Assembly: GCA_016931355.1 (NCBI GenBank)
Contig: JAFGEX010000343.1
Span: 1-41,813 of the forward strand
Origin: a bacterium
GTDB taxonomy: Bacteria; Zhuqueibacterota; QNDG01; JABMRT01
DNA length: 41,813 bases
Direction: 5' to 3'
Position 1 is the stretch's first letter. Every line of letters starts with the position of its first letter. Below are positions 31,617 through 38,816 of this stretch, in pieces. The translations under genes were made by a program, and so were the position numbers. The notes under the pieces are model-generated. The model was not told where the DNA came from. It was given only the letters and a program-made list of their open reading frames with translations, and ran no database searches.

Positions 31617-33101
31617 TCAGCCGGCGAACGGATTCTCAGTCGGGTAATACGTCCCCTTCGGCAGGTTGAAGGAAATGTCCGGTACGCCGAGCGCCTTCAT
31701 GACTTCGAAAATGGATTTGCCCGCATGCCGGAACGCGACCGCCGTGTGATGCGGGAAGCGTTTTTCGATCAGCACATGGCGGTAGAAACGTCCCATTTCC
31801 CGCACCGCGAAGATGCCGATCCCGCCGAAGGATTTGGGATCCAGGTCCAGAACCTCCGCCTCCGCGATATAACCCTTGAGCTGCGTGTCCGCAGTGGACT
31901 GGATGCGGAATATCGTGGCTTCGCCCGGCCGGATCCGGCCTTCGAGCGTGCCGCGCGTGATGTCCGGATTCTTCCCCGGCTCCATGAGCCGGTGCATGAT
32001 GAGCTGGTATTTCATCTCGATGTTCGCCATGCATGAGGCGGGCGTATTCCCGCAGTGGAACCCCATGAACAGGTCGGTCGGCTTGTAGTCCCCCACGGTT
32101 TTCCTGCCCGCCTCGATCAGGTCATAGGGCACCGTATTGTTGATGTCCAGTAAAGTGGCGGGCATTTCCGTGACGCAGCCGGCCACATATTCGCTGAGCA
32201 CGCCGTATATGTCCACTTCGCAGGAAACGGGTATGCCGCGGCCGGCCAGCCTGGAATTCACGTAGCAGGGCACGAATCCGAAGTATTTCTCGAAAGACGG
32301 CCAGCATTTGTTTGCGAAAACGCCGTATTCTGAGGCGCCGAGATTTTTTTCCATGAAATGGAGCAGTGCCACCTCGTGCTGGGCCAGCTTTTTCAGAATG
32401 TCCGGATGCTTGTTCCCGACACCGAGTTCCTTTGCCATGTCCTTTGCAACAGCCTCGATTTCCGCGCTGTCCTTTGCGGACAGGAAGGCATCGTACAGAT
32501 CCAGTTCGCTGTTCTCCATGATTTCGACGCCCAGGTCGTAGAGCGCCTTGACGGGCGCATTGCAGGCGAGGAAATCCTGCGGCCTGGGACCGAACGAAAA
32601 AATCTTCAGCCTGCGCAGGCCCAGCAGGGCGCGTGCAACAGGCATGAAATCCGCGATCATGCCAGCGATTTCATCCGGCGTTCCGACCGGATACTCCGGG
32701 ATGTAGGGGCGCAGCTTCCTGAGCCCGATGTTGTAGGAGGCGTTCAGCATGCCGCAATAGGCATCCCCGCGGCCTCCGACCAGGTCCTTCCCCGTCTCCT
32801 CCGCAGCAGCCGCGAACATGACCGGGCCGCCGAATTTCTGCGCCAGCAGGGTTTCAGGGCCTTCGGGCCCGAAATTCCCCAGATAAACGAGCAGGGCGTT
32901 GACGCCTTCCTTCTCGATTTCCTTCAATGCCTTGAGCGCATCCGCTTCGTTTTCAACCGTTGTCTTGAGCTCTGTGACAGGGATTTTCTTCGCCTTGCAT
33001 GCTGCGGCGACAAGGGAGCGCCGCTTCTGGGAAAGCTCGATGGGGAAGCAGTCCCGGCTGACCGCCGTGATTCCCATGCGAACCTGGGGGACATTGTTCA
33101 T
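31617..33101 (-). CDS. L-fucose/L-arabinose isomerase-family protein
   Basis: 494 residues of the FucI/AraA-like isomerase superfamily (COG2407). Recognisable segments include ALLVYLGNFGPEGPETLLAQKFGGPVMFAAA, GRGDAYCGMLNASYNIGLRKL, LRRLKIFSFGPRPQDFLACN, VSCEVDIYGVLSEYVAGCVT and LFMGFHCGNTPASC. The last supplies the histidine expected among the metal ligands with the E and D of CEVDIYG. These Mn-dependent enzymes interconvert aldoses and ketoses. Between ribulokinase and ribulose-5-phosphate epimerase genes it most likely converts L-arabinose to L-ribulose, replacing classical AraA. L-fucose or D-arabinose are alternatives. AGGAGA lies 7 bases ahead of the ATG. Confidence 0.87.
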   Translation of the reverse strand: MNNVPQVRMGITAVSRDCFPIELSQKRRSLVAAACKAKKIPVTELKTTVENEADALKALKEIEKEGVNALLVYLGNFGPEGPETLLAQKFGGPVMFAAAAEETGKDLVGGRGDAYCGMLNASYNIGLRKLRPYIPEYPVGTPDEIAGMIADFMPVARALLGLRRLKIFSFGPRPQDFLACNAPVKALYDLGVEIMENSELDLYDAFLSAKDSAEIEAVAKDMAKELGVGNKHPDILKKLAQHEVALLHFMEKNLGASEYGVFANKCWPSFEKYFGFVPCYVNSRLAGRGIPVSCEVDIYGVLSEYVAGCVTEMPATLLDINNTVPYDLIEAGRKTVGDYKPTDLFMGFHCGNTPASCMANIEMKYQLIMHRLMEPGKNPDITRGTLEGRIRPGEATIFRIQSTADTQLKGYIAEAEVLDLDPKSFGGIGIFAVREMGRFYRHVLIEKRFPHHTAVAFRHAGKSIFEVMKALGVPDISFNLPKGTYYPTENPFAG

Positions 33102-33294
33102 GTGTATTCTCCTGTTTTTTTAATCTCTAAGGGTAAAATTCGCCTCCTGGGGGTCATTGTGTTTTGGATTTTCGCTTGATACCCCACTGCCTGCAGCGGA
33201 GCGGTTCATGCGATGCGTGTATCATTCCCCGCTTCCCGGGGCTGATGATGTTTCCGGTTTTCTTTTACTGCCCCGCTTCCTGCTGCAGGGGCAA

Positions 33295-33993
33295 TCATTT
33301 TTTCTGCCCGTAGGTTGCGTCCCTGCCGTGCTTGCGCAGATAATGTTTGTCGATCAGGGACTTGTTCAGCCGCGGTGCGCCGGGACGGATCTCGAGGGTC
33401 ATCCAGGCCATGCGGGCGATCTCCTCCAGCATGACGCTGTTATAGACCGCCTTTTCGGCCGTGGCCCCCCATGTGAATGGGCCGTGGCCCGCGACCAGCG
33501 CCATCTCGATTTCGCGGCAGGTTCTTCCGGCCAGGGCCTTCACGATCGCCAGTCCGGTCTCCTCCTCATAATCGCCCTTGACCGATCTGTTTGTCAGGGG
33601 CCTGGTGCAGGGGATGTCGAATGCGAGATGGTCCGCATGCGTGGTCCCGAGAATAGGTATGGGCAGGCCGGCCTGGGCCCACGCAACAGCGCAACCCGAA
33701 TGCGTGTGGCAAACGCCCCCGATTTCCGGGAAATGCCTGTACAGCACAGCATGGGTTTTTGTGTCCGACGACGGCCTGAGCTTTCCCTCCACAATCCGGT
33801 TTTCCAGATCCACGACGACCATATCGGAGGGCTTGAGCGCATCGTAGGGGATCCCGCTCGGCTTGATGGCGAACACGGCCCTGTCCCGGTCCGCAGCGCT
33901 GACATTCCCGAAAGAATACCGGACCAGGCCCTGCACCGGGAGGTCCATGTTGGCTTCCCAGGCGATGCGCTTCAACTCGCGGAAACGGTTCAT
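33295..33993 (-). CDS. araD: L-ribulose-5-phosphate 4-epimerase
   Basis: The ATG at 33993 overlaps the araB stop (ATGA), giving 232 residues. The class II aldolase/AraD fold is clear: LVRYSFGNVSAADRD, FAIKPSGIPYDALKPSDMVVVDL, SDTKTHAVLYRHFPEIGGVCHTHSGCAVAWAQAG (zinc-binding His pair), GTTHADHLAFDIP and LVAGHGPFTWGATAEKAV. It converts L-ribulose-5-phosphate to D-xylulose-5-phosphate, feeding the pentose phosphate pathway. Overlap with araB indicates translational coupling and a common L-arabinose (L-ribulose) route. An isomerase gene follows after 193 bases. Confidence 0.94.
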   Translation of the reverse strand: MNRFRELKRIAWEANMDLPVQGLVRYSFGNVSAADRDRAVFAIKPSGIPYDALKPSDMVVVDLENRIVEGKLRPSSDTKTHAVLYRHFPEIGGVCHTHSGCAVAWAQAGLPIPILGTTHADHLAFDIPCTRPLTNRSVKGDYEEETGLAIVKALAGRTCREIEMALVAGHGPFTWGATAEKAVYNSVMLEEIARMAWMTLEIRPGAPRLNKSLIDKHYLRKHGRDATYGQKK

Positions 33994-35660
33994 GGGGTGA
34001 ATTCCTTTTCGACCCATGTACTGAGCCTGGAATAGCGCTCGTAAAGCGCCATGTATTTCTTGCGGCTGGATGCATCCGGCTTGTAGGTTTTTTCGAATCC
34101 GTTTCCCATGGCCTTTTGGGCGGACGGGATGTCCTTGTATATCCCGGCCGCAACTGCTGCGAACATGGCGGCGCCGAGAGCAGTGGCCTGCTCCAGGCGC
34201 GCGACCTGAATCGGCATATCCAGAACATCCGCCACCACCTGCATGACATAGGGCGCCTTTTTGGGAATGCCCCCGATGGCGATGACCCCCTGGATGGGTA
34301 TGCCTTCCTCCGTGAAACGGTCCACGATTTTCCTGGCGCCGAATGCCGTGGATTCCACAAGCGCCTTGAATACGCGCGGCGCATCCGATCCCAGATTCAT
34401 GGATGCGATCGCGCCCTTCAGCATCTGATTGGCGTAGGGTGTGCGCCTTCCGTTGAACCAGTCCAGGGCCACGATCCCGGTCTCATCCGGCGGGATCTGG
34501 GCAGCCGCCTTGGAAAGGGCCGGGATAACTGCCGAGGAGATCTGCCTGTAAAGCTCCTCTGAGTCCTTGAACGGGGAGGTCTGCATGAGCAGGTTGTCAA
34601 TGGGCCACAGGATCAATTTTTTGAACCAGGCATATACGTCTCCGAAGGCGGATTGTCCGGCTTCCATCCCGAGCATGCCCGGTATGATGGAACCGTCCAC
34701 CTGCCCGCAAATGCCCTTGATGAGCTTATCCCCGATTTCCTTGTTCGGAGCCACCAGCATGTCGCAGGTGGATGTGCCCATGGCCTTGCACAGGATGTAG
34801 GGCTTGATTTCCCCCCCGACCGCTCCCATGTGCGCGTCAAAAGCCCCCACACTGACCGGGATGCCTTCCGGGAGGCCCAGCCTGCCCGCCCATTCCGCGG
34901 AAAGGCCCCCGAATACAGCGTCCGATGTATAGGTTTCGCTGAACAGCCTCTGCCTCAGGCCCTGAAGCGCAGGATCCAGCCGGGTCAGGAAAGCCTCTGA
35001 GGGGAGCCCGCCCCAGGAGGGATGCCACATGGCCTTGTGTCCAGCTGCGCAGCGGCTGCGCTTGAGGGTCAGGGGATCTGCGAGCCCGGTCAGAAGGGCG
35101 GGGATCCAGTCGCAATGTTCCACCCAGGAGAAGGCGGCCTCCCGCACCTTTCTGTCTTTTCTCAGCGTATTGAGGATTTTCGCCCAGAACCATTCAGAGG
35201 AGTACACGCCGCCCTCGAACCGGGTAAAATCCCCTTCCGGCCATGTCCCGGCCAGCGCATTGATCTCCTCCGCCTCCCGCACAGCCGTATGATCCTTCCA
35301 CAGGATGAACATGGCGTTCGGATTGTTCTTGAATTCCTCCAGCAGCGCAAGCGGAGTTCCGCTCTTGTCCACAGCCACGGGCGTGGACCCGGTCGTGTCC
35401 ACGGCTATGCCCGCCACGCTTTCCGCAACGCCCTTGGGGCATTTGGATAGGGCTTCCCGGACCGCTGCTTCGAGGGATTCGATGTAGTCCAGCGGATGCT
35501 GGCGGAACTGGTTGGCGTTCGGATCGCAGTACCGGCCCTCCGACCAGCGCCTGTAATGGGAAACGGCATTGGCGGTTTCCTCGCCGTTGCGGGCGTTCAC
35601 CACGACCGCGCGTACGGAATCCGTGCCGTAATCCATGCCGATGACGAATGGATCTTTCAT
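33990..35660 (-). CDS. araB: Ribulokinase
   Basis: 556 residues of the FGGY kinase family with AraB-specific length and motifs: IGMDYGTDSVRAVVVNARNG at the N terminus, IAVDTTGSTPVAVDK, MFILWKDHTAVREAEEIN, GAFDAHMGAVGG (catalytic Asp region), CKAMGTSTCDML (phosphate-binding) and VIAIGGIPKKAPYVMQVVADVL (adenosine). It phosphorylates L-ribulose with ATP. GGGGAAG precedes the ATG. The gene follows the LacI-type regulator by 103 bases on the same strand and overlaps araD by 4 bases, so all are probably read from the promoter at 36835-36863. Confidence 0.94.
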   Translation of the reverse strand: MKDPFVIGMDYGTDSVRAVVVNARNGEETANAVSHYRRWSEGRYCDPNANQFRQHPLDYIESLEAAVREALSKCPKGVAESVAGIAVDTTGSTPVAVDKSGTPLALLEEFKNNPNAMFILWKDHTAVREAEEINALAGTWPEGDFTRFEGGVYSSEWFWAKILNTLRKDRKVREAAFSWVEHCDWIPALLTGLADPLTLKRSRCAAGHKAMWHPSWGGLPSEAFLTRLDPALQGLRQRLFSETYTSDAVFGGLSAEWAGRLGLPEGIPVSVGAFDAHMGAVGGEIKPYILCKAMGTSTCDMLVAPNKEIGDKLIKGICGQVDGSIIPGMLGMEAGQSAFGDVYAWFKKLILWPIDNLLMQTSPFKDSEELYRQISSAVIPALSKAAAQIPPDETGIVALDWFNGRRTPYANQMLKGAIASMNLGSDAPRVFKALVESTAFGARKIVDRFTEEGIPIQGVIAIGGIPKKAPYVMQVVADVLDMPIQVARLEQATALGAAMFAAVAAGIYKDIPSAQKAMGNGFEKTYKPDASSRKKYMALYERYSRLSTWVEKEFTP

Positions 35661-35763
35661 GTCTTCCCCGTTTTAATCTCTATGGATCAAATGACCCGCC
35701 CTTCGGGGCGCGTCCTGTTTCCCTCGTTTTTGGGCACGCCGCTGCTTGCGGCGGGATCGTTCA

Positions 35764-36795
35764 TTATTGATAATAATCGATATTCTCCCGGGTCAGGATG
35801 TCCAGCGGCATCATGATGCGGCTTTCCACCTTCTCCCGGAAGAGAAGATGCCTGCACAGGCAGTCGATGCTCCGGTATCCCTGGAGGTCCGGTTTCTGGC
35901 TGATCAGAAAGTCGATGGATCCCTCCCTGAGCAGCCGGACGTTCCGGGGTATCAGGTCGTATCCGATCAGGCGGAATTTCCGTTTTGATCGTATTTCCTG
36001 CAGGGCCCCGACAATGCGGTGCATGGAGGCGTCGGTTACGAATATCCCTTCCAGGTCCGGCAGGGATTCGATTTGGGATGCAAACCGCTTTGTAAACAGC
36101 GCGGGGCTTTCCTCGCCCTGCATGCTGATCGTGAAAACCGGCGCGATCCCGCAGTCCCGGTAATGGGAGAGGAAGCCGGCCGCGCGCCGGTCGATATGAT
36201 AATCCTCGGGAAGTACGCGCAGGACCGCCACATCCATTCCTTCACGGATGATGTTTTTCATGAGCGAGGCGGCCAGGACGCCCCCCTGGAAGGGATCCTG
36301 TCCGATGAAACTCAAGGGCTCGACCGTGGGGATGGATGAATCGATGAACACAAAGGCGAGGTCCTGCGGTAATTTCCGGATGAACCGTTCCGTGGCCCAT
36401 GGCAACACGGGCGCGATGACGAGGCCGTCCACCCTGTCCGCCAGAGCCTGCTTTCCGGCCTCCACGAAGGAGGCCTCCGAATACCGGTCGAAATGATAGG
36501 CCTGCGTGCGGATATGGTAGGATTGGAAATCCCTGCCTGCTTTTTCAATGCCCGCCATGGGGATTTCCCAGTATCCCCCGTCCTGCGCAGGCTCGGGCGT
36601 CAGGATGCCGAATGTGAACACACGGGTTCTTTTCAGGTTCTGGGCGAATGCATTGGGTTTGTATTTCATTTCCTCGATGATGAACCGGACTTTTTCCTCG
36701 GTCTCTTTGGACACGCGGCCGCGTTTATGAATGACGCGGTCCACTGTTCCGATGGAAACATGCGCTTTTTTTGCTATGTCTTTGATTGTCGTCAA
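35764..36795 (-). CDS. LacI-family regulator of the pentose operon
   Basis: 343 residues; initiation is at a TTG because the first codons (TTG ACG ACA ATC) begin the canonical helix-turn-helix TTIKDIAKKAHVSIGTVDRVIHKRGRVSKETEEKVRFIIEEMKYKPN. The ligand-binding domain (FTFGILTPEPAQDGGYWEIPMAGIEKAG, VDGLVIAPVLPW, FVFIDSSIPTVEPLSFIGQDPFQGGVLAASLM, EGIFVTDASMHRIVGALQEI) is sugar-sensing and resembles the LacI subgroup with periplasmic-binding-protein type sensors. It heads the araB-araD-isomerase-kinase group and its promoter carries an overlapping inverted repeat, so it is probably an autoregulated pentose repressor. There is no good ribosome-binding site ahead of the TTG. Confidence 0.9.
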   Translation of the reverse strand: MTTIKDIAKKAHVSIGTVDRVIHKRGRVSKETEEKVRFIIEEMKYKPNAFAQNLKRTRVFTFGILTPEPAQDGGYWEIPMAGIEKAGRDFQSYHIRTQAYHFDRYSEASFVEAGKQALADRVDGLVIAPVLPWATERFIRKLPQDLAFVFIDSSIPTVEPLSFIGQDPFQGGVLAASLMKNIIREGMDVAVLRVLPEDYHIDRRAAGFLSHYRDCGIAPVFTISMQGEESPALFTKRFASQIESLPDLEGIFVTDASMHRIVGALQEIRSKRKFRLIGYDLIPRNVRLLREGSIDFLISQKPDLQGYRSIDCLCRHLLFREKVESRIMMPLDILTRENIDYYQ

Positions 36796-36796
36796 G

Positions 36797-36851
36797 TTAA
36801 AACCAATAAAATCAGATTGCGTTATGGTTCACGCAATATAACAGGTTTTAA
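36797..36851 (-). promoter_or_regulatory. Nested inverted repeats over the pentose-operon start
   Basis: The inner repeat is ATTGCGT-8-ACGCAAT (36816-36837), abutting the -10 box; its central spacing and G/C steps suit a dimeric LacI protein. An outer pair TTAAAACC (36797-36804) and GGTTTTAA (36844-36851) encloses it with nearly the same centre. The arrangement could allow looping or two-site occupancy near the regulator's own start codon. Confidence 0.6.
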
Positions 36852-36863
36852 TGGATTAGTCAA
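36835..36863 (-). promoter_or_regulatory. Promoter of the pentose operon
   Basis: On the minus strand TTGACT (36858-36863) and TATATT (36835-36840) are 17 bases apart, near consensus. The operator-like inverted repeat begins at the -10 box. Initiation would fall about 30 bases before the TTG start of the regulator. Confidence 0.75.
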
Positions 36864-36894
36864 GTGGAAATCGGAAAGGAATCCGGCTTTATGT

Positions 36895-37010
36895 GAATCG
36901 GACAGCGAGCGCATTCCCCTTTTAGCCTGCTCCGGGATAAGCGAGCGAATCCAAATGTCTTTTTTTGCAGATCGCAGATTCCCCGCCGCGGGCTGCCGGG
37001 GAGCTTCAAT
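36895..37010 (+). repeat. Dispersed intergenic repeat, copy G (full length)
   Basis: GAATCGGACAGCGAGCGCAT and a degraded first hairpin are followed by AAGCGAGCGAATCC, AAATGTCTTTTTTTGC, AGATCGCAGATTCCCC and a final hairpin around GCCGCGGGCTGCCGGGG, ending AGCTTCAAT. It sits between the pentose promoter and the promoter of the 37232 gene. Confidence 0.85.
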
Positions 37011-37029
37011 CAGGGTGCATACCCTGAGT

Positions 37030-37112
37030 CTTGCCGCCGGCAAGCGAGCGGGCAGGCGTGTCTTTTTCCCGGAGAGACCGAAGTCTCCCCGCTTCGAGTC
37101 GGCCGGGAATCC
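37030..37112 (+). repeat. Dispersed intergenic repeat, copy G2 (tandem partial)
   Basis: Immediately after copy G a diverged second copy supplies TTGCCGCCGGCAAGCGAGCG, GTGTCTTTTTCCC, AGACCGAAGTCTCCCCGC and CGGCCGGG. The tandem pairing recalls the nested layout of copy A and the pair at 40690-40868. Confidence 0.6.
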
Positions 37113-37137
37113 TATTATCCTGGATTCATAAATGTCC

Positions 37138-37166
37138 TTGACATTCAACAATAGGTTTTATATATA
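37138..37166 (+). promoter_or_regulatory. Promoter of the coiled secreted-protein gene
   Basis: TTGACA (37138-37143) and TATATA (37161-37166) are spaced by 17 bases, a strong sigma-70-type promoter about 65 bases before the ATG at 37232. Confidence 0.75.
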
Positions 37167-37231
37167 TCCTTTGTACGCTATCCTTTTGCCCGGCTTCCAT
37201 TCATGCTGTTTCACTCAAGACAGGAGGATCT

Positions 37232-38479
37232 ATGAGTACGGAGATTCCGTTCATCGCAGCATCCTGTATCCTGCTGCTTTCCCTGGCATCGGCAGACGGC
37301 GGTCAGCCTGTGGACATCAAGGTGCTTTGCAAGGAAGTGAACGCGGACATTCGCGCCGTTGAAAAGATGAGGGATAAAGACACGGCTGTGGCCAAAATTG
37401 CGGAAATCCGCAAAAAAATTGATGCCATAGCGAAGCTGGATCCGGGTTACTTCGAGCTGCGCGGCCTCGAGACCAAGTACAAGCGGCTCACAGGCATATA
37501 CGGGGCGCCTGCGGGAACGGCTGCTCCCGCCGCGAAACCTGCGCCGGACCCGGGCCGGTCCGCCTCTTCTCCTGAAAGGGAGCAGGCATTGAAGGACTGG
37601 CAGGAGATCAGTCAATTGAGAAGGGGCTTCCTCAAGGACGTGGAAACGGTCATCCCCTCCTATGTGAAAAACGTCATATACAGCGACAGCGACATCGACG
37701 AGGTCATTGCCAAAATACGTTCATTCCAGGCCCAGGCCCCCGGTGTCAAGGCCAGGCTGGAGGCGTTCCGCAAAAAGTACGGTTCGGACCCGGATGAAAT
37801 TGACAGGAAAATGGAGGATCTGAAACCCGGAAACCAAAGGCCCCCGGACTCGGCCGGACGATGCTTCTCCGAATTGTCAAACGGATTGACGAACCTGGAA
37901 GAGGCGCCGAAGATAGAAGCGAAAAAAATCCTGGCGGGCGTGCTTTCGAGCCTGGACCGGATTGAGAACTTCATTGCGGACACGGAGCGCGACAGGAGAT
38001 ATCAGGAACTGGAGGCGAGCATACAGAAAGGGCTCAAATTCAATCCCCAGGACGCGGAACTCAAGGAATGGGCCTTGAAGATCAAAACGCTCAGGCAGAA
38101 ATCGCAGGCGGACATTGAAAAATCTCTGGATGCGGCGCGCTTTCCGGGTCACATGACCGGTTTCGCAGGGCCGGGCGGCGTGGATGAGCTCGCGGCTTCC
38201 TGCGTTAAATATTTCAATGAGTCGGATCCCTCCCAGACCACGGTCAAGGTCAGCATTGCGGGCAACTGGGTCGTGGCGAAGGAGAACATTTTCGGGGAGC
38301 CGGTTCAATGGGGACTGCCCATATGGGCGGTCGGATACAAGAACGACAACCGGGAGATCGCCCGGGTATTCAAACTGACCATTTTGACAGGGGAAGCATT
38401 GGGAATTTCCAAGAGCCCGCCCTGGACCGGCCAGTGGGTGGGCGATTCCTACAGGATGCGCACGGCCAATATTAAATGA
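37232..38479 (+). CDS. Secreted helical protein of unknown function
   Basis: 415 residues with AGGAGG 4 bases ahead of the ATG and signal peptide MSTEIPFIAASCILLLSLASADGG. Residues about 25-320 are mostly charged helix, likely coiled coil (IRAVEKMRDKDTAVAKIAEIRKKIDAIAKL, DEVIAKIRSFQAQAPGVKARLEAFRKKYG, KIEAKKILAGVLSSLDRIENFI). A proline/alanine linker near 90-110 interrupts them. The last 90 residues form a Trp-rich beta domain (STVK-like VSIAGNWVVAKENIFGEPVQWGLPIWAVGYK ... ILTGEALGISKSPPWTGQWVGDSYRM). I recognise no family. A periplasmic structural or adaptor role is possible but unsupported. It has its own promoter. Confidence 0.8.
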   Translation: MSTEIPFIAASCILLLSLASADGGQPVDIKVLCKEVNADIRAVEKMRDKDTAVAKIAEIRKKIDAIAKLDPGYFELRGLETKYKRLTGIYGAPAGTAAPAAKPAPDPGRSASSPEREQALKDWQEISQLRRGFLKDVETVIPSYVKNVIYSDSDIDEVIAKIRSFQAQAPGVKARLEAFRKKYGSDPDEIDRKMEDLKPGNQRPPDSAGRCFSELSNGLTNLEEAPKIEAKKILAGVLSSLDRIENFIADTERDRRYQELEASIQKGLKFNPQDAELKEWALKIKTLRQKSQADIEKSLDAARFPGHMTGFAGPGGVDELAASCVKYFNESDPSQTTVKVSIAGNWVVAKENIFGEPVQWGLPIWAVGYKNDNREIARVFKLTILTGEALGISKSPPWTGQWVGDSYRMRTANIK

Positions 38480-38553
38480 TTTATCCCGCCAGGGGGGTGC
38501 TTCGCCGAGTGCTCCTGCGGACAAACGGCCCGGACGCGTGTAGCGTGTGTTTT

Positions 38554-38660
38554 TTGAAACCTCCCGGAAGCGGGGAGAGTTGGATTTTTGATCTCTCCGG
38601 GGAGAAGACATTTAAGCTGCTTGCTTACGCAGCAGCAGGCTGTGGGGGATGCGCTCGCAG
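38554..38660 (-). repeat. Dispersed intergenic repeat, copy J (minus orientation)
   Basis: Read on the minus strand it gives GCGAGCGCATCCCCC, a CTGCTGCTGCGTAAGCAAGCAG hairpin region, AAATGTCTTCTCCCC, AGAGATCAAAAATCC, TCTCCCCGCTTCCGGGAGG and TTTCAA. Modules appear in the consensus order. It is the only clear minus-strand copy and lies between two plus-strand genes; further bases to 38816 hold no gene. Confidence 0.65.
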
Positions 38661-38749
38661 CCCGATGGATTTTCATTTTGAAGAACCACGATGTTTTATA
38701 TTCGGAACGGTTTTTGCATATTTGTCATAAATTACGAAGTACATGGAAA

Positions 38750-38772
38750 TTGAAACGATATGCATCGTTCAA
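38750..38772 (+). promoter_or_regulatory. Inverted repeat upstream of the sensor kinase
   Basis: TTGAAACGAT-ATGC-ATCGTTCAA is an inverted repeat with a perfect AACGAT/ATCGTT core, 45 bases before the kinase start codon. It is a candidate operator, with no family consensus recognised. Confidence 0.4.
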
Positions 38773-38816
38773 AGCCGTTTTTGATTTCATTTTGGGATGC
38801 GTGATGGGGTCATCAG

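Noticed and set aside
33102-33294. TGCCCC/GGGGCA hairpin followed by ATCATTTTTT as a terminator
   Set aside because: The T-run is correctly placed only for plus-strand transcription, yet the genes here run on the minus strand, so it is not a convincing terminator of the pentose operon.
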